Of a DNA stretch of 53,130 nt, positions 8,833-17,882 are shown one piece after another. Below the pieces are notes generated by a model that saw nothing but the letters and a program-made list of their open reading frames with translations, was not told the DNA's origin and did not search any database. Every line of letters begins with the position of its first letter. Positions within the stretch are counted from its first letter, which is position 1. The DNA comes from Saccharothrix luteola (GTDB lineage: Bacteria; Actinomycetota; Actinomycetes; Mycobacteriales; Pseudonocardiaceae). Made by a program: the position numbers and the translations under genes. The stretch covers positions 1 through 53,130 of the forward strand of contig NZ_JAJHUO010000052.1 in the NCBI RefSeq assembly GCF_020859565.1, read 5' to 3'.

Positions 8833-9609
8833 GTGCTCACCCGCATCCAGGCCGCCCTGCGCGACGTGATCAGGGCCGATGCCGAGCGCGTCGGGCCGTT
8901 CCTCGTCCGCTTCGACGCGCACGGCGACCACCTGTCCATGAACTACGCCGTGCCCGACGAGGGCGCGGCGCCTACGCGGGGTGAGGTGGACGCCCTGGTG
9001 GCGGCGTTCCGGTCCCGGTCGCGCACGCCGAGGCTGGAGTACCTGCGGCCGTGGCCGGCGGTGGACGCGGCGCTGGAGGCGGCCGGGTTCGCCGTCGACC
9101 GGCTGCTGCCGGTGATGGCGATCGACGAGCTGGTCGTGCCACCGCGGCCCGCCGGGCTGACGGTCGAGGCGGTGACCTCGGACGACGACCTGCACGCGGT
9201 GTCGGTGGTGCAGCACACGGCGTTCGGCGTCGACGGGGTGGTCGGTGCGGAGGACGTGGCGCGGCAGCGGTCGTTGCTGCGCGACGACGGGGTGATCGTG
9301 CTGGCCCGGCTGGACGGCGAGCCGGTGGGCGCGGGCGCGCACACCGCGCCGCGGCACGGTCTCTCGCAGGTGGCGGGGATCGCGGTGCCGGTGGCGTTCC
9401 GGGGTCGTGGCATCGCGTCGGCGGTCTGCGCCGACCTCACCGCGCTGGTGTTCGGCTCGGGCTGCACGCCGTTCCTCGAGACCGAGCCGGACGGGAAGGT
9501 CACGCGCCTGTACGGGCCGTTGGGCTACCGGACGATCGGCCACTCGACGTCGGTCACGCTCGAGCAACGGCTTCGCGCGGGTCCCCGCCAGGGGAAACCC
9601 TTGCAGTGA
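8833..9609 (+). CDS. GNAT family N-acetyltransferase
   Basis: A 258-residue acetyltransferase. The acetyl-CoA-binding region is VAGIAVPVAFRGRGIASAV near residue 180-200, followed by FLETEPDGKVTRLYGPLGYR. The N-terminal half is less conserved. The substrate is unknown. The GTG start has no Shine-Dalgarno, but TAGCTT at 8822-8827 lies 5 bases upstream and would serve as the -10 of a leaderless transcript. It converges on hemW with 31 bases between the stops. Confidence 0.78.
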   Translation: MLTRIQAALRDVIRADAERVGPFLVRFDAHGDHLSMNYAVPDEGAAPTRGEVDALVAAFRSRSRTPRLEYLRPWPAVDAALEAAGFAVDRLLPVMAIDELVVPPRPAGLTVEAVTSDDDLHAVSVVQHTAFGVDGVVGAEDVARQRSLLRDDGVIVLARLDGEPVGAGAHTAPRHGLSQVAGIAVPVAFRGRGIASAVCADLTALVFGSGCTPFLETEPDGKVTRLYGPLGYRTIGHSTSVTLEQRLRAGPRQGKPLQ

Positions 9610-9640
9610 TTCTACCGACGGGGTCCGACAGTCGTACTGA

Positions 9641-10855
9641 TCACGTGAGCCGGCGGACCACGGCGTCGGCGAGCAGTCGGCCCCGGTCGGTGAGCACGCA
9701 GCGGCCGCGGGCGAGGGCGGTGTCGTCGAGCAGGCCGTCGGCGGCGGCGGCCTTGGCCTCGGCCTGGCCCTCCAGGTCGAGGACGTCCAGCGGCAGGCCG
9801 GTGGCCAGGCGCAGTTCCAACAGCACGCGTTCCACCCGGCGGTCGTCGTCGGCGAGGACCTCGCGGCCGGCGGCGGGTGACGCGCCGGCGGCCAGCAGTT
9901 CGGCGTACTTCGCCGGGTGCTTGACGTTCCACCAGCGCACGCCGCCCACGTGGCTGTGCGCGCCGGGGCCCGCGCCCCACCAGTCGGCGCCCTGCCAGTA
10001 CAGCAGGTTGTGCCGGCACGCGGCGTCCGCCGACGCGGCCCAGTTGGACACCTCGTACCAGGTCAAACCCTGCGCGGTCATGGCCGCGTCGATCAGCTCG
10101 TACTTGTCCGCGAGCACGTCGTCGTCGGGCATCGGCAGCTCGCCGCGGCGCACCCGGCGGGCCAGCGCGGTGCCCTCCTCGACGATCAGCGCGTACGCCG
10201 ACACGTGGTCCACGCCCGCGCTCCGGACGGCGTCGAGCGACGACCGGAGGTCGTCCACGGTCTCGCCCGGCGTGCCGTAGATGAGGTCGAGGTTCACGTG
10301 CTCGAACCCAGCCGCGCGCGCCTCCCGAGCGGCGGCCACCGGGCGGCCCGGCGTGTGCACGCGGTCGAGCACGGCCAGCACGTGCCGGGCGGCCGACTGC
10401 ATCCCGAGCGAGACGCGGGTGTAACCAGCATCACGGATGGCGGAGAAGAACCCAGGCGACGTGGACTCCGGGTTGGACTCCGTGGTGACCTCCGCGCCCG
10501 GCGCGAGGCCGAACGACGACCGCACCGCGTCGAGCACCTGGCCCAACCCCTCGGCGCCGAGCAGCGACGGCGTGCCACCGCCGACGAACACCGTGTCGAC
10601 CGCCGGCGGGACACCCAGCACGGACGCCGCGAGGTCCAACTCGCGCCGCAGCCCTTCCAGCCAGGACGCCGGTGACGCGGAAGTGCCCAGCTCACCGGCG
10701 GTGTAGGTGTTGAAGTCGCAGTAGCCGCACCGGGTCGCGCAGAACGGGACGTGCACGTAGACCCCGAACGGGCGGTCACCCAGACCAGTGAGCGCGGAGG
10801 TGGGCAGTGAGCCGTCGGGCGGCGCGGGGTCACCGATCGGCAGAGCGGAGGGCAT
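9641..10855 (-). CDS. hemW: Radical SAM protein HemW (HemN-like)
   Basis: A 404-residue radical SAM protein. The cluster motif CATRCGYC lies at residues 39-46 after GVYVHVPF. GGGTPSLL follows, and the C-terminal HemN domain is complete. The protein binds [4Fe-4S] and SAM; HemW proteins are now seen as haem chaperones more than coproporphyrinogen oxidases. Two ATG starts are possible, at 10864 and 10855, and neither has a clear ribosome-binding site; I used the inner one. A much longer open frame upstream is antisense to the sulfite reductase gene. Confidence 0.9.
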   Translation of the reverse strand: MPSALPIGDPAPPDGSLPTSALTGLGDRPFGVYVHVPFCATRCGYCDFNTYTAGELGTSASPASWLEGLRRELDLAASVLGVPPAVDTVFVGGGTPSLLGAEGLGQVLDAVRSSFGLAPGAEVTTESNPESTSPGFFSAIRDAGYTRVSLGMQSAARHVLAVLDRVHTPGRPVAAAREARAAGFEHVNLDLIYGTPGETVDDLRSSLDAVRSAGVDHVSAYALIVEEGTALARRVRRGELPMPDDDVLADKYELIDAAMTAQGLTWYEVSNWAASADAACRHNLLYWQGADWWGAGPGAHSHVGGVRWWNVKHPAKYAELLAAGASPAAGREVLADDDRRVERVLLELRLATGLPLDVLDLEGQAEAKAAAADGLLDDTALARGRCVLTDRGRLLADAVVRRLT

Positions 10856-10911
10856 GGCTCCCATTGTCCCATCTACCAGCAGCGCAACCCGTCCCACGAT
10901 GCGGATGGCGG

Positions 10912-10940
10912 TGGACCACGAGATGGACGCATGGCACGCT
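10912..10940 (+). promoter_or_regulatory. Candidate leaderless promoter for the sulfur leader peptide
   Basis: TGGACC (10912-10917) and CACGCT (10935-10940) are 17 bases apart, and the second lies 7 bases before the leader-peptide ATG. The spacing fits a housekeeping promoter giving a leaderless transcript. The -10 is weak by sequence, so this is only a suggestion. Confidence 0.3.
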
Positions 10941-10947
10941 GAGGCAC

Positions 10948-11034
10948 ATGACATCGACCGGAGTCCGCCTGGTGGTCCGCCGCCACGTCGACTTCCGTCG
11001 TGTCTCCAGCGCGATGTGCCGTCGTTCGGCATAA
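10948..11034 (+). CDS. Cys-containing leader peptide of the sulfur operon
   Basis: A 28-codon reading frame whose product includes RRHVDFRRVSSAMCRRSA. This is the sequence signature of short leader peptides found upstream of sulfur-assimilation operons in actinobacteria, with a Cys codon close to the stop. In mycobacteria such leaderless Cys-containing upstream frames attenuate expression when cysteine is plentiful. Here it ends 112 bases before the sulfite reductase start. A GTC.../...GAC hairpin at 11058-11078 (8-bp stem with one G-U, 5-base loop) lies in between and could be part of the switch. The peptide class is recalled knowledge; the control mechanism is inferred. Confidence 0.75.
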   Translation: MTSTGVRLVVRRHVDFRRVSSAMCRRSA

Positions 11035-11146
11035 CCCGCGCCTGCCTTTTTGTTCCCGTCGGCGCCGGGTGCGCTGACGAGACCCCCACCACAGCTCCAC
11101 CGGGACTCGCACGCGCACCAGCGCCCCGAATCCCCGGAGGACGAGG

Positions 11147-12829
11147 ATGGTCCCCCCGACGACGACGCCTCAGCGCACCAAGCAGCGCCGAGGTGAGGGG
11201 CAGTGGGCGCTGGGCTACCGCGAGCCGCTGAACCCGAACGAGCGGAGCAAGAAGGACGACAACCCGCTCAACGTCCGGTCGCGGATCGAGAACATCTACG
11301 CCCACGGTGGCTTCGACTCGATCGACCCGGCCGACCTGCGCGGCCGTTTCCGCTGGTACGGGCTCTACACCCAGCGCAAGCCCGGCATCGACGGCGGTCG
11401 CACCGCGACGTTGGAGCCGGAGGAGCTGGACGACGAGTACTTCATGCTCCGCGTCCGCATCGACGGCGGCCGGCTCACCACGCAGCAGCTGGCGCTGATC
11501 GGCGAGCTGTCCCAGACCTACGCGCGGGACACGGCCGACATCACCGACCGGCAGAACGTGCAGTACCACTGGATCCGCATCGAGGACGTCCCGACCATCT
11601 GGCAGAAGCTGGAGGACGCGGGCCTGACCACGATGGAGGCCTGCGGCGACAGCCCGCGCGTGGTGCTCGGCTCGCCGGTGGCGGGCATCGCCGAGGACGA
11701 GGTGGTCGACGGCACGCCCGCGATCGACGAGATCCTGCGCCGCTACATCGGCGACCCGCGCTTCTCGAACCTGCCCCGCAAGTTCAAGACGGCGATCTCG
11801 GGCCTGCCGGACGTGGCGCACGAGATCCACGACGTGGCGTTCGTCGGCGTGGACCACCCCGAGCACGGCCCCGGCTTCGACCTGTGGGTCGGCGGCGGCC
11901 TGTCCACCAACCCGATGATCGGCAAGCGCCTGGGCGCGTGGGTGCCGGTCGACGAGGTGCCGGACGTGTGGGAGGGCGTGATCAGCGTCTTCCGCGACTA
12001 CGGCTACCGCAGGCTGCGGCACCGCGCGCGGATCAAGTTCCTGGTCGCGGACTGGGGCCCGGAGAAGTTCCGCGAGATCCTGGAGAACGAGTACCTCAAG
12101 CGCAAGCTGGTCGACGGCCCCGCGCCGCACAACCCGACCAACCCCCGCGACCACATCGGCGTGCACAAGCAGAAGGACGGCCTGTTCTACATCGGCGCGG
12201 CACCGATCGCGGGCCGGGTGTCCGGTTCCACGCTGGTCGAGATCGCCAAGGTGGTCGAGCGCGCCGGTTCGAACCGGGTGCGGCTGACGCCCCAGCAGAA
12301 GCTCGTGGTGCTGGACGTGCCCGAGGCCGAGGTCAAGAACCTCCAGGCCGACCTGGCGAAGCTGGGGTTGCAGACCGAGCCGTCGCCGTGGCGGCGGGGC
12401 GTGATGGCCTGCACCGGCATCGAGTTCTGCAAGCTCGCGATCGTCGAGACCAAGGCGCGCGCGGTGGAGCTGGTGTCCGCGCTGGAGTCCCGGCTGGCCG
12501 ACGTGGTGGCGGGCATCACGGAGCCGATCTCCGTGCACATCAACGGCTGCCCCAACTCGTGCGCCCGCATCCAGACCGCGGACATCGGGCTCAAGGGCAT
12601 GATCGTCACCGACGCCGACGGCAAGCAGGTCGAGGGCTTCCAGGTGCACCTGGGCGGCGGGCTCGGACTGGACGCCGGTTTCGGCCGCAAGCTGCGCGGC
12701 CACAAGGTCACCGCCGCCGAGCTGTCGGACTACGTCGAGCGCGTGGTGCGCAACTTCGTGGCCAAGCGGGAGCCGGACGAGCGGTTCCCGCAGTGGGTCG
12801 CCCGAGCGGACGAGGGTGATCTCAAGTGA
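11147..12829 (+). CDS. sirA: Ferredoxin-dependent sulfite reductase (SirA/NirA type)
   Basis: Reduces sulfite to sulfide with ferredoxin, using sirohaem and a [4Fe-4S] cluster. The 560-residue protein has the cluster ligands in ACTGIEFC and NGCPNSCAR. Tyr74 in GLYTQR and Cys166 in EACGDS fit the Tyr-Cys pair that is cross-linked beside the sirohaem in the M. tuberculosis enzyme, which separates it from nitrite reductases. GGAGG stands 6 bases before the ATG. It is the first enzyme of the sulfur operon and is followed by the zinc-ribbon gene, cysH and cysDN. Confidence 0.93.
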   Translation: MVPPTTTPQRTKQRRGEGQWALGYREPLNPNERSKKDDNPLNVRSRIENIYAHGGFDSIDPADLRGRFRWYGLYTQRKPGIDGGRTATLEPEELDDEYFMLRVRIDGGRLTTQQLALIGELSQTYARDTADITDRQNVQYHWIRIEDVPTIWQKLEDAGLTTMEACGDSPRVVLGSPVAGIAEDEVVDGTPAIDEILRRYIGDPRFSNLPRKFKTAISGLPDVAHEIHDVAFVGVDHPEHGPGFDLWVGGGLSTNPMIGKRLGAWVPVDEVPDVWEGVISVFRDYGYRRLRHRARIKFLVADWGPEKFREILENEYLKRKLVDGPAPHNPTNPRDHIGVHKQKDGLFYIGAAPIAGRVSGSTLVEIAKVVERAGSNRVRLTPQQKLVVLDVPEAEVKNLQADLAKLGLQTEPSPWRRGVMACTGIEFCKLAIVETKARAVELVSALESRLADVVAGITEPISVHINGCPNSCARIQTADIGLKGMIVTDADGKQVEGFQVHLGGGLGLDAGFGRKLRGHKVTAAELSDYVERVVRNFVAKREPDERFPQWVARADEGDLK

Positions 12830-12893
12830 GCGCGGTCGCGTCGGTCCTTCGCGACTTCCAGGCGACCGCGCCGCCGTCTCCGGAGAAGCGGCC

Positions 12894-13055
12894 ATGAGCA
12901 CCGAGCGCGCTACGCCCTTCTACTGCCCGTACTGCGGCGACGAGGACCTCCGTCCGCAGGAGGAGCCCGGCTACTCGTGGCTGTGCGCCTCCTGTCGCCG
13001 CGTGTTCACCGTCAAGTTCGTTGGTCTCAACCTTCCTCAGGAGGTGCAGCGATGA
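12894..13055 (+). CDS. Small zinc-ribbon protein of the sulfur operon
   Basis: A 53-residue protein with two CxxC knuckles, FYCPYCGDEDL and WLCASCRRVF, separated by about 20 residues. This is a single zinc ribbon with little else. GGAG lies 8 bases before the ATG, and the stop overlaps the cysH start as ATGA. A short protein in the same place is known to me from the Streptomyces sulfate-assimilation operon, so it is real and conserved. Its function is unknown; binding of a partner enzyme or of RNA is possible. Confidence 0.85.
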   Translation: MSTERATPFYCPYCGDEDLRPQEEPGYSWLCASCRRVFTVKFVGLNLPQEVQR

Positions 13056-13753
13056 CCGCCCCCACCAGGGTCGAGGAACTGAAGGTGATCGCGGAGGCCG
13101 CTTCGGCAGAGCTGGCTGACGCCAGTGCCGAAGAGGCGCTCGCGTGGACCGCCCGCACGTTCGGCGAGAGCTGGATCGTCGCGTCGAACATGCAGGACGC
13201 CGTCCTGATCGACCTGGCGACCAAGGTCAAGCCGGACGTGGACGTGCTGTTCCTGGAGACCGGCTACCACTTCGCCGAGACCATCGGCACGCGGGACGCC
13301 GTCGACCTGGTCTACCCCGGCGTGCACATCGTCAACGCCGCGGCCGAGCAGTCGGTGGCCGACCAGGAGGCCCAGTTCGGCCTGCTGAACAAGACCGACC
13401 CGAACCGGTGCTGCGAGCTGCGCAAGGTCATCCCGTTGCGGCGCACGCTGAAGGACTACGACGCGTGGGTCACCGGCGTGCGCCGCGTCGACGCGCCGAC
13501 CCGGGCGAACACGCCGATCGTGACGTGGGACGAGCGCAACGGGCTGGTGAAGGTCAACCCGATCGCGCCCTGGTCCGACGAGCAGTTCAACGCCTACATC
13601 GCCGAGCACGGGATCCTCGAGAACCCGCTGGTGCAGGCGGGTTACCCCTCCATCGGCTGCGCGCCGTGCACCGCGAAGCCGCTGCCGGGCGCCGACGCCC
13701 GCAGCGGTCGCTGGGCGGGCCAGGCCAAGACCGAATGCGGGTTGCACGGATGA
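13052..13753 (+). CDS. cysH: Adenylyl-sulfate (APS) reductase CysH
   Basis: Reduces APS to sulfite with thioredoxin. The 233-residue protein has the iron-sulfur cysteines Cys120-Cys121 (DPNRCCELRK) and Cys203-x-x-Cys206 (GCAPCTAKP). Together these mark an APS-type enzyme with a [4Fe-4S] cluster, unlike PAPS reductases. The catalytic Cys229 is in ECGLHG at the C-terminus. AGGAGG lies 7 bases before the ATG, and both ends overlap neighbours by 4 bases. The absence of cysC in the operon agrees with APS use. Confidence 0.95.
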   Translation: MTAPTRVEELKVIAEAASAELADASAEEALAWTARTFGESWIVASNMQDAVLIDLATKVKPDVDVLFLETGYHFAETIGTRDAVDLVYPGVHIVNAAAEQSVADQEAQFGLLNKTDPNRCCELRKVIPLRRTLKDYDAWVTGVRRVDAPTRANTPIVTWDERNGLVKVNPIAPWSDEQFNAYIAEHGILENPLVQAGYPSIGCAPCTAKPLPGADARSGRWAGQAKTECGLHG

Positions 13754-14655
13754 CCACCGCGACAGCTCTCGACACGTTGGGCCGCCTGGAGTCCGAGGCG
13801 ATCCACATCTTCCGCGAGGTGGCGGGCGAGTTCGACCGGCCGGTGATCCTGTTCTCCGGCGGCAAGGACTCCACCCTGCTGCTGCACCTCGCGGTCAAGG
13901 CGTTCTGGCCCGCGCCGGTGCCGTTCCCGCTGCTGCACGTGGACACCGGGCACAACTTCGACGAGGTCATCGAGTTCCGCGACAAGGTGGTGGCCCAGCA
14001 CGGGCTGCGGCTGGAAGTCGCCAAGGTGCAGGACTACATCGACGACGGCCGGCTGGCCGAGCGCCCCGACGGCACGCGCAACCCGTTGCAGACCGTGCCG
14101 CTGCTGGACGCGATCACCGGCCACAAGTTCGACGCGGTGTTCGGCGGCGGTCGCCGGGACGAGGAGCGGGCCCGCGCCAAGGAGCGGATCTTCAGCCTGC
14201 GCAACGCCTTCGGCCAGTGGGAGCCGCGCCGGCAGCGCCCGGAGCTGTGGAACCTCTACAACGGCCGCCACCGCCCGGGCGAGCACGTCCGGGTGTTCCC
14301 GCTGTCCAACTGGACCGAGCTGGACGTGTGGCACTACATCGCCCGCGAGGGCATCGAGCTGCCGTCGATCTACTACGCGCACCGGCGCGAGGTGTACCTG
14401 CGCGACGGGATGTGGCTGGCGGAAGGCCCGTGGGGCGGTCCGCGCGAGGGCGAGCAGGTGCTCGAGAAGACCGTCCGCTACCGGACCGTCGGCGACGGGT
14501 CGTGCACCGGCGCGGTCGAGTCCGACGCCGCCGACATCGAAGCCGTCATCGCCGAGGTGGCGGCCAGCAGGCTCACCGAGCGCGGCGCGACCCGCGCGGA
14601 CGACCGGCTGTCCGAGGCCGCCATGGAAGACCGCAAGCGGGAGGGCTACTTCTAG
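13750..14655 (+). CDS. cysD: Sulfate adenylyltransferase subunit 2 (CysD)
   Basis: The ATP-PPi lyase subunit that forms APS from sulfate and ATP together with the GTPase CysN. The 301-residue protein has the PP-loop motif SGGKDST near residue 35 and the conserved tail DRKREGYF. It starts in an ATGA overlap with cysH and is followed without any gap by cysN, so the heterodimer is made from adjacent coupled frames. Confidence 0.96.
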   Translation: MTTATALDTLGRLESEAIHIFREVAGEFDRPVILFSGGKDSTLLLHLAVKAFWPAPVPFPLLHVDTGHNFDEVIEFRDKVVAQHGLRLEVAKVQDYIDDGRLAERPDGTRNPLQTVPLLDAITGHKFDAVFGGGRRDEERARAKERIFSLRNAFGQWEPRRQRPELWNLYNGRHRPGEHVRVFPLSNWTELDVWHYIAREGIELPSIYYAHRREVYLRDGMWLAEGPWGGPREGEQVLEKTVRYRTVGDGSCTGAVESDAADIEAVIAEVAASRLTERGATRADDRLSEAAMEDRKREGYF

Positions 14656-15999
14656 ATGAGCGACCTGTTGAGGTTGGCGACGGCGGGCAGCGTGGACGAC
14701 GGCAAGTCCACGCTGGTCGGCAGGTTGCTGTACGACACCAAGTCGGTGCTGGCCGACACGCTCGACGCGGTGCACCGCGCCAGCGCCGACCGCGGCCTGA
14801 CCACGCCGGACCTGTCGCTGCTGGTGGACGGCCTGCGCTCGGAGCGCGAGCAGGGCATCACCATCGACGTGGCCTACCGCTACTTCGCCACGCCGAAGCG
14901 CTCGTTCGTGCTGGCCGACACCCCCGGCCACGTGCAGTACACCCGCAACACCGTGACCGGCGCGTCCACCGCGCAGCTCGGCGTGCTGCTGGTCGACGCG
15001 CGCAAGGGCGTCATCGAGCAGACCCGGCGGCACGCGGCCGTGCTGGCGCTGCTGGGCGTGCCGCGCCTGGTGCTGGCGGTCAACAAGATCGACCTGGTGG
15101 ACTTCGACGAGGTCACGTTCTCCCGCATCGCCAAGGAGTTCACCGCGCACGCCACGGCCCTCGGGTACGCCGAGGACGCCGTGGTGGAGATCCCGGTGTC
15201 CGCGCTGGCGGGCGACAACGTGGTGGAGCGCTCGACGCGGACGCCCTGGTACGACGGCCCGACGCTGCTGGAGCACCTGGAGTCCGTGCCGGTCGACGCC
15301 GACGCGCACGACGCGCCGTTCCGCTTCCCGGTGCAGTACGTGATCCGCCCGCGCACCGCCGAGCACCCGGACTACCGCGGTTACGCGGGCCAGGTCGCGG
15401 CGGGCACGGTGCGGGTCGGCGACGAGATCGCCGTGCTGCCCGCCGGGCTGCGGTCCACGGTGACCGGCATCGACACCGCGGACGGCCCGTTGCAGGAAGC
15501 CGCCGCGGGCCACTCGGTGACCCTGCTGCTGGCGCACGACCTCGACATCTCGCGCGGCGACCTGATCGCCACCGCCGGGCAGCCGCCGAAGGTGACCGAC
15601 GAGTTCGACGCCACGGTGTGCTGGCTGTCGGAGAAGGCGTTGACGCCGGGCGCGCGCGTGCTGGTCAAGCACGGCACGCGGACCGTGCAGGCGATCGTCA
15701 CCGAGCTGCGCACCCGGTTCGACGAGCAGAAGCTCGCCAGCACCGACGCGCCGGGGTCCCTGTCGCTCAACGAGATCGGCCAGGTCTCGCTGCGCACCGC
15801 CGAGCCGATCCCGGTGGACGACTACACGAAGGACCGCCGCACGGGGGCGTTCCTGGTCATCGACGCCGCCGACGGCAGCACGCTGGCCGCCGGGCTCGTG
15901 GGCGCCCCGCTGCCGGAGGTGGACGGCGTGGACAGCTGTACCGAGGGCGGCGACGCCGCCCAGCCCGACAGCCACGCCCTCGTGTCCCCCGGCCCCTGA
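14656..15999 (+). CDS. cysN: Sulfate adenylyltransferase subunit 1 (CysN), no APS kinase domain
   Basis: The GTPase subunit of ATP sulfurylase. G1 is GSVDDGKST (11-19), G3 is DTPGH and G4 is NKID. Translation-factor-like beta-barrel domains follow. At 447 residues it ends after these domains, so the CysC (APS kinase) fusion found in many CysNC proteins is absent. The ATG follows the cysD stop directly. The last 35 residues are low in conservation. Confidence 0.95.
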   Translation: MSDLLRLATAGSVDDGKSTLVGRLLYDTKSVLADTLDAVHRASADRGLTTPDLSLLVDGLRSEREQGITIDVAYRYFATPKRSFVLADTPGHVQYTRNTVTGASTAQLGVLLVDARKGVIEQTRRHAAVLALLGVPRLVLAVNKIDLVDFDEVTFSRIAKEFTAHATALGYAEDAVVEIPVSALAGDNVVERSTRTPWYDGPTLLEHLESVPVDADAHDAPFRFPVQYVIRPRTAEHPDYRGYAGQVAAGTVRVGDEIAVLPAGLRSTVTGIDTADGPLQEAAAGHSVTLLLAHDLDISRGDLIATAGQPPKVTDEFDATVCWLSEKALTPGARVLVKHGTRTVQAIVTELRTRFDEQKLASTDAPGSLSLNEIGQVSLRTAEPIPVDDYTKDRRTGAFLVIDAADGSTLAAGLVGAPLPEVDGVDSCTEGGDAAQPDSHALVSPGP

Positions 16000-16013
16000 A
16001 AGGTCCCGCGATC

Positions 16014-17072
16014 GTGAGCACCAAGCGCCGCTTCCTGACCACCTCGCTGGCAGTACTGACCGCACTCACGGCACTCGCCGGGTGCTCCCGGATCGACCGC
16101 GGCGCCGACGCCGCCCCCACCCAGGACAAGGGGGCGGCGGCGGAGATCCGCCTCGGCTACTTCCCCAACGTCACCCACGCCGCCGCGCTGATCGGCGTGG
16201 ACAAGGGCTTCTTCGCCAAGGAGCTCGGCTCGACCAAGCTCACCACCCAGACGTTCAACGCGGGCCCCGACGCGGTGAACGCGCTGCTGGGCAGCTCGCT
16301 GGACGTGTCGTTCATCGGGTCCGGCCCGGCCATCAACGCCTACGCGAAGTCGGGCGGCGAAGCGGTCCGGCTGGTCGCCGGCGCCACGTCGGGCGGCGCG
16401 CAGCTCGTGGTCAAGCCCGAGATCACCTCGCCCGCCGACCTGAACGGCAAGGTCCTCACCACCCCGCAGCTCGGCAACACGCAGGACGTCGCGCTGAAGA
16501 AGTGGCTGGCCGACGAGAAGCTCGACGTGCAGGTGACCAACGTCGAGAACTCGCAGTCGCTCGACCTGTTCAAGCGCGGCGACATCCAGGGCGCGTGGGC
16601 GCCGGAGCCGTGGTCGTCACGGCTCGTGCTGGACGCCGGCGCGAAGGTGCTGCTCGACGAGAAGGACCTGTGGGAGGGCGGCAAGTTCCCGACCACGGTG
16701 ATCCTCGTGCGGGCGAAGTTCCTCCAAGAGCACCCGCAGACCGTCGAGGCGCTGCTGCGCGGCCACCTCGCGGCCACCGACTTCGCGCTGGACAACAAGG
16801 TCGAGGCCAAGCAGGTCGTCAACAACGCGTTGAAGCAGCTCACCGGCAAGGCGCTGGGCGAACCGGTGCTGGACCGGGCGTTCGACAACATCGAGCTGAC
16901 GCTGGACCCGCAGGCCAAGTCCTTCCCGCGGTTGGCGCAGGACGCGGTGACCGCGGGCGTGGCGAAGGAGGCCGCGAACGTGGCCGGCCTCGCCGATTTC
17001 ACGCTGCTGAACAAGGTGCTCTCGGCGGCGGGCAAGCCGACCGTGGACACCGCCGGGCTGGACAAGAAGTAA
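16014..17072 (+). CDS. ABC transporter substrate-binding lipoprotein (SsuA-like)
   Basis: A 352-residue extracytoplasmic binding protein of the sulfonate/nitrate/taurine class. The signal peptide ends in a lipobox LAGC with lipid-anchored Cys24. IRLGYFPNVTHAAAL begins the mature fold, and a GPDAVNALLGSSLDVSFIGSG-type stretch follows. The GTG start was chosen for its short basic N-region (VSTKRRF). Being inside the sulfate-reduction operon, it probably brings in a sulfonate, sulfate ester or sulfate; the exact ligand cannot be read from sequence. Confidence 0.88.
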   Translation: MSTKRRFLTTSLAVLTALTALAGCSRIDRGADAAPTQDKGAAAEIRLGYFPNVTHAAALIGVDKGFFAKELGSTKLTTQTFNAGPDAVNALLGSSLDVSFIGSGPAINAYAKSGGEAVRLVAGATSGGAQLVVKPEITSPADLNGKVLTTPQLGNTQDVALKKWLADEKLDVQVTNVENSQSLDLFKRGDIQGAWAPEPWSSRLVLDAGAKVLLDEKDLWEGGKFPTTVILVRAKFLQEHPQTVEALLRGHLAATDFALDNKVEAKQVVNNALKQLTGKALGEPVLDRAFDNIELTLDPQAKSFPRLAQDAVTAGVAKEAANVAGLADFTLLNKVLSAAGKPTVDTAGLDKK

Positions 17073-17093
17073 CTCGAGGAAGGCAGGCACACC

Positions 17094-17882
17094 ATGACCG
17101 CCACGCTTGAGACCCCAGCGGCCGTGTCCGACGTGGACGCCGCGGTGACCTTGTCCGGGGTGCGGAAGGTCTTCGGCCACGGTTCGGCCGGCGTCGTCGC
17201 GCTCGACGGCGTCGACCTGTCGGTAGCCCCGGGCGAGTTCGTGTGCCTGCTCGGCGCGTCCGGCTGCGGCAAGTCGACCTTGCTGAACGTGGTCGCCGGG
17301 CTGGACGCGCCCACCTCGGGCACCATCGAGCTGAACACCTCGCGGCCCGCCGTGATGTTCCAGGAAGCCGCGCTCATGCCGTGGCTGACCGCGGCGCGCA
17401 ACGTCGAGCTGCCGTTGCGGCTGGCGGGGCTCAAGCGCGGCCCGCGGCGGGAGAAGGCCAGCGAGCTGCTGTCGCTGGTGCGGCTGGTCGGCGCGGGCCA
17501 CAAGCGCCCGCACGAGCTGTCCGGCGGCATGCGGCAGCGCGTGGCGCTGGCGCGCGCCCTGGCCTCCACGCTGGGCAGCGCCGAGGACGGCACGCCCGGG
17601 CTGCTGCTCATGGACGAGCCGTTCGCCGCGCTGGACGCCATCACCCGCGACGTGCTCCAGGCGGAGCTGGTGCGGGTGTGGCGGGAGACGTCGACGGCGA
17701 TCCTGTTCGTCACGCACGACGTGCGCGAGGCCGTGCGGCTGGGTCAGCGGGTCGTGCTGCTGTCCTCCCGTCCCGGCCGGGTGGTGCGCGAGTGGTCCAC
17801 CGCGGACTGCGACGAGCCCGCCGTCATCGAGGACATCACGACCCACCTGCGAGAGGTGATCAGCGGTCATGCCGCAGCTTGA
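17094..17882 (+). CDS. ABC transporter ATPase (SsuB-like)
   Basis: A 262-residue ATPase. It has Walker A GASGCGKST, Q-loop MFQEAALMPW, signature LSGGMRQR, Walker B LLLMDEPF and H-loop FVTHD. It belongs to the sulfonate/nitrate importer group. It lies 21 bases after the binding-protein gene and overlaps the permease gene by 14 bases, so the three form one importer. Confidence 0.92.
   Translation: MTATLETPAAVSDVDAAVTLSGVRKVFGHGSAGVVALDGVDLSVAPGEFVCLLGASGCGKSTLLNVVAGLDAPTSGTIELNTSRPAVMFQEAALMPWLTAARNVELPLRLAGLKRGPRREKASELLSLVRLVGAGHKRPHELSGGMRQRVALARALASTLGSAEDGTPGLLLMDEPFAALDAITRDVLQAELVRVWRETSTAILFVTHDVREAVRLGQRVVLLSSRPGRVVREWSTADCDEPAVIEDITTHLREVISGHAAA

Noticed and set aside
6466..9609. A 1047-codon plus-strand open frame across dnaJ and hrcA
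   Set aside because: It is antisense to two clear genes and its product there is low-complexity Arg/Ala/His/Gly. Only the last 258 codons, from GTG 8833, form a real GNAT gene.
10807..10947. N-terminal extension of the sulfur leader peptide
   Set aside because: The added residues are antisense to the hemW start region, and the known peptide class is under 40 residues.
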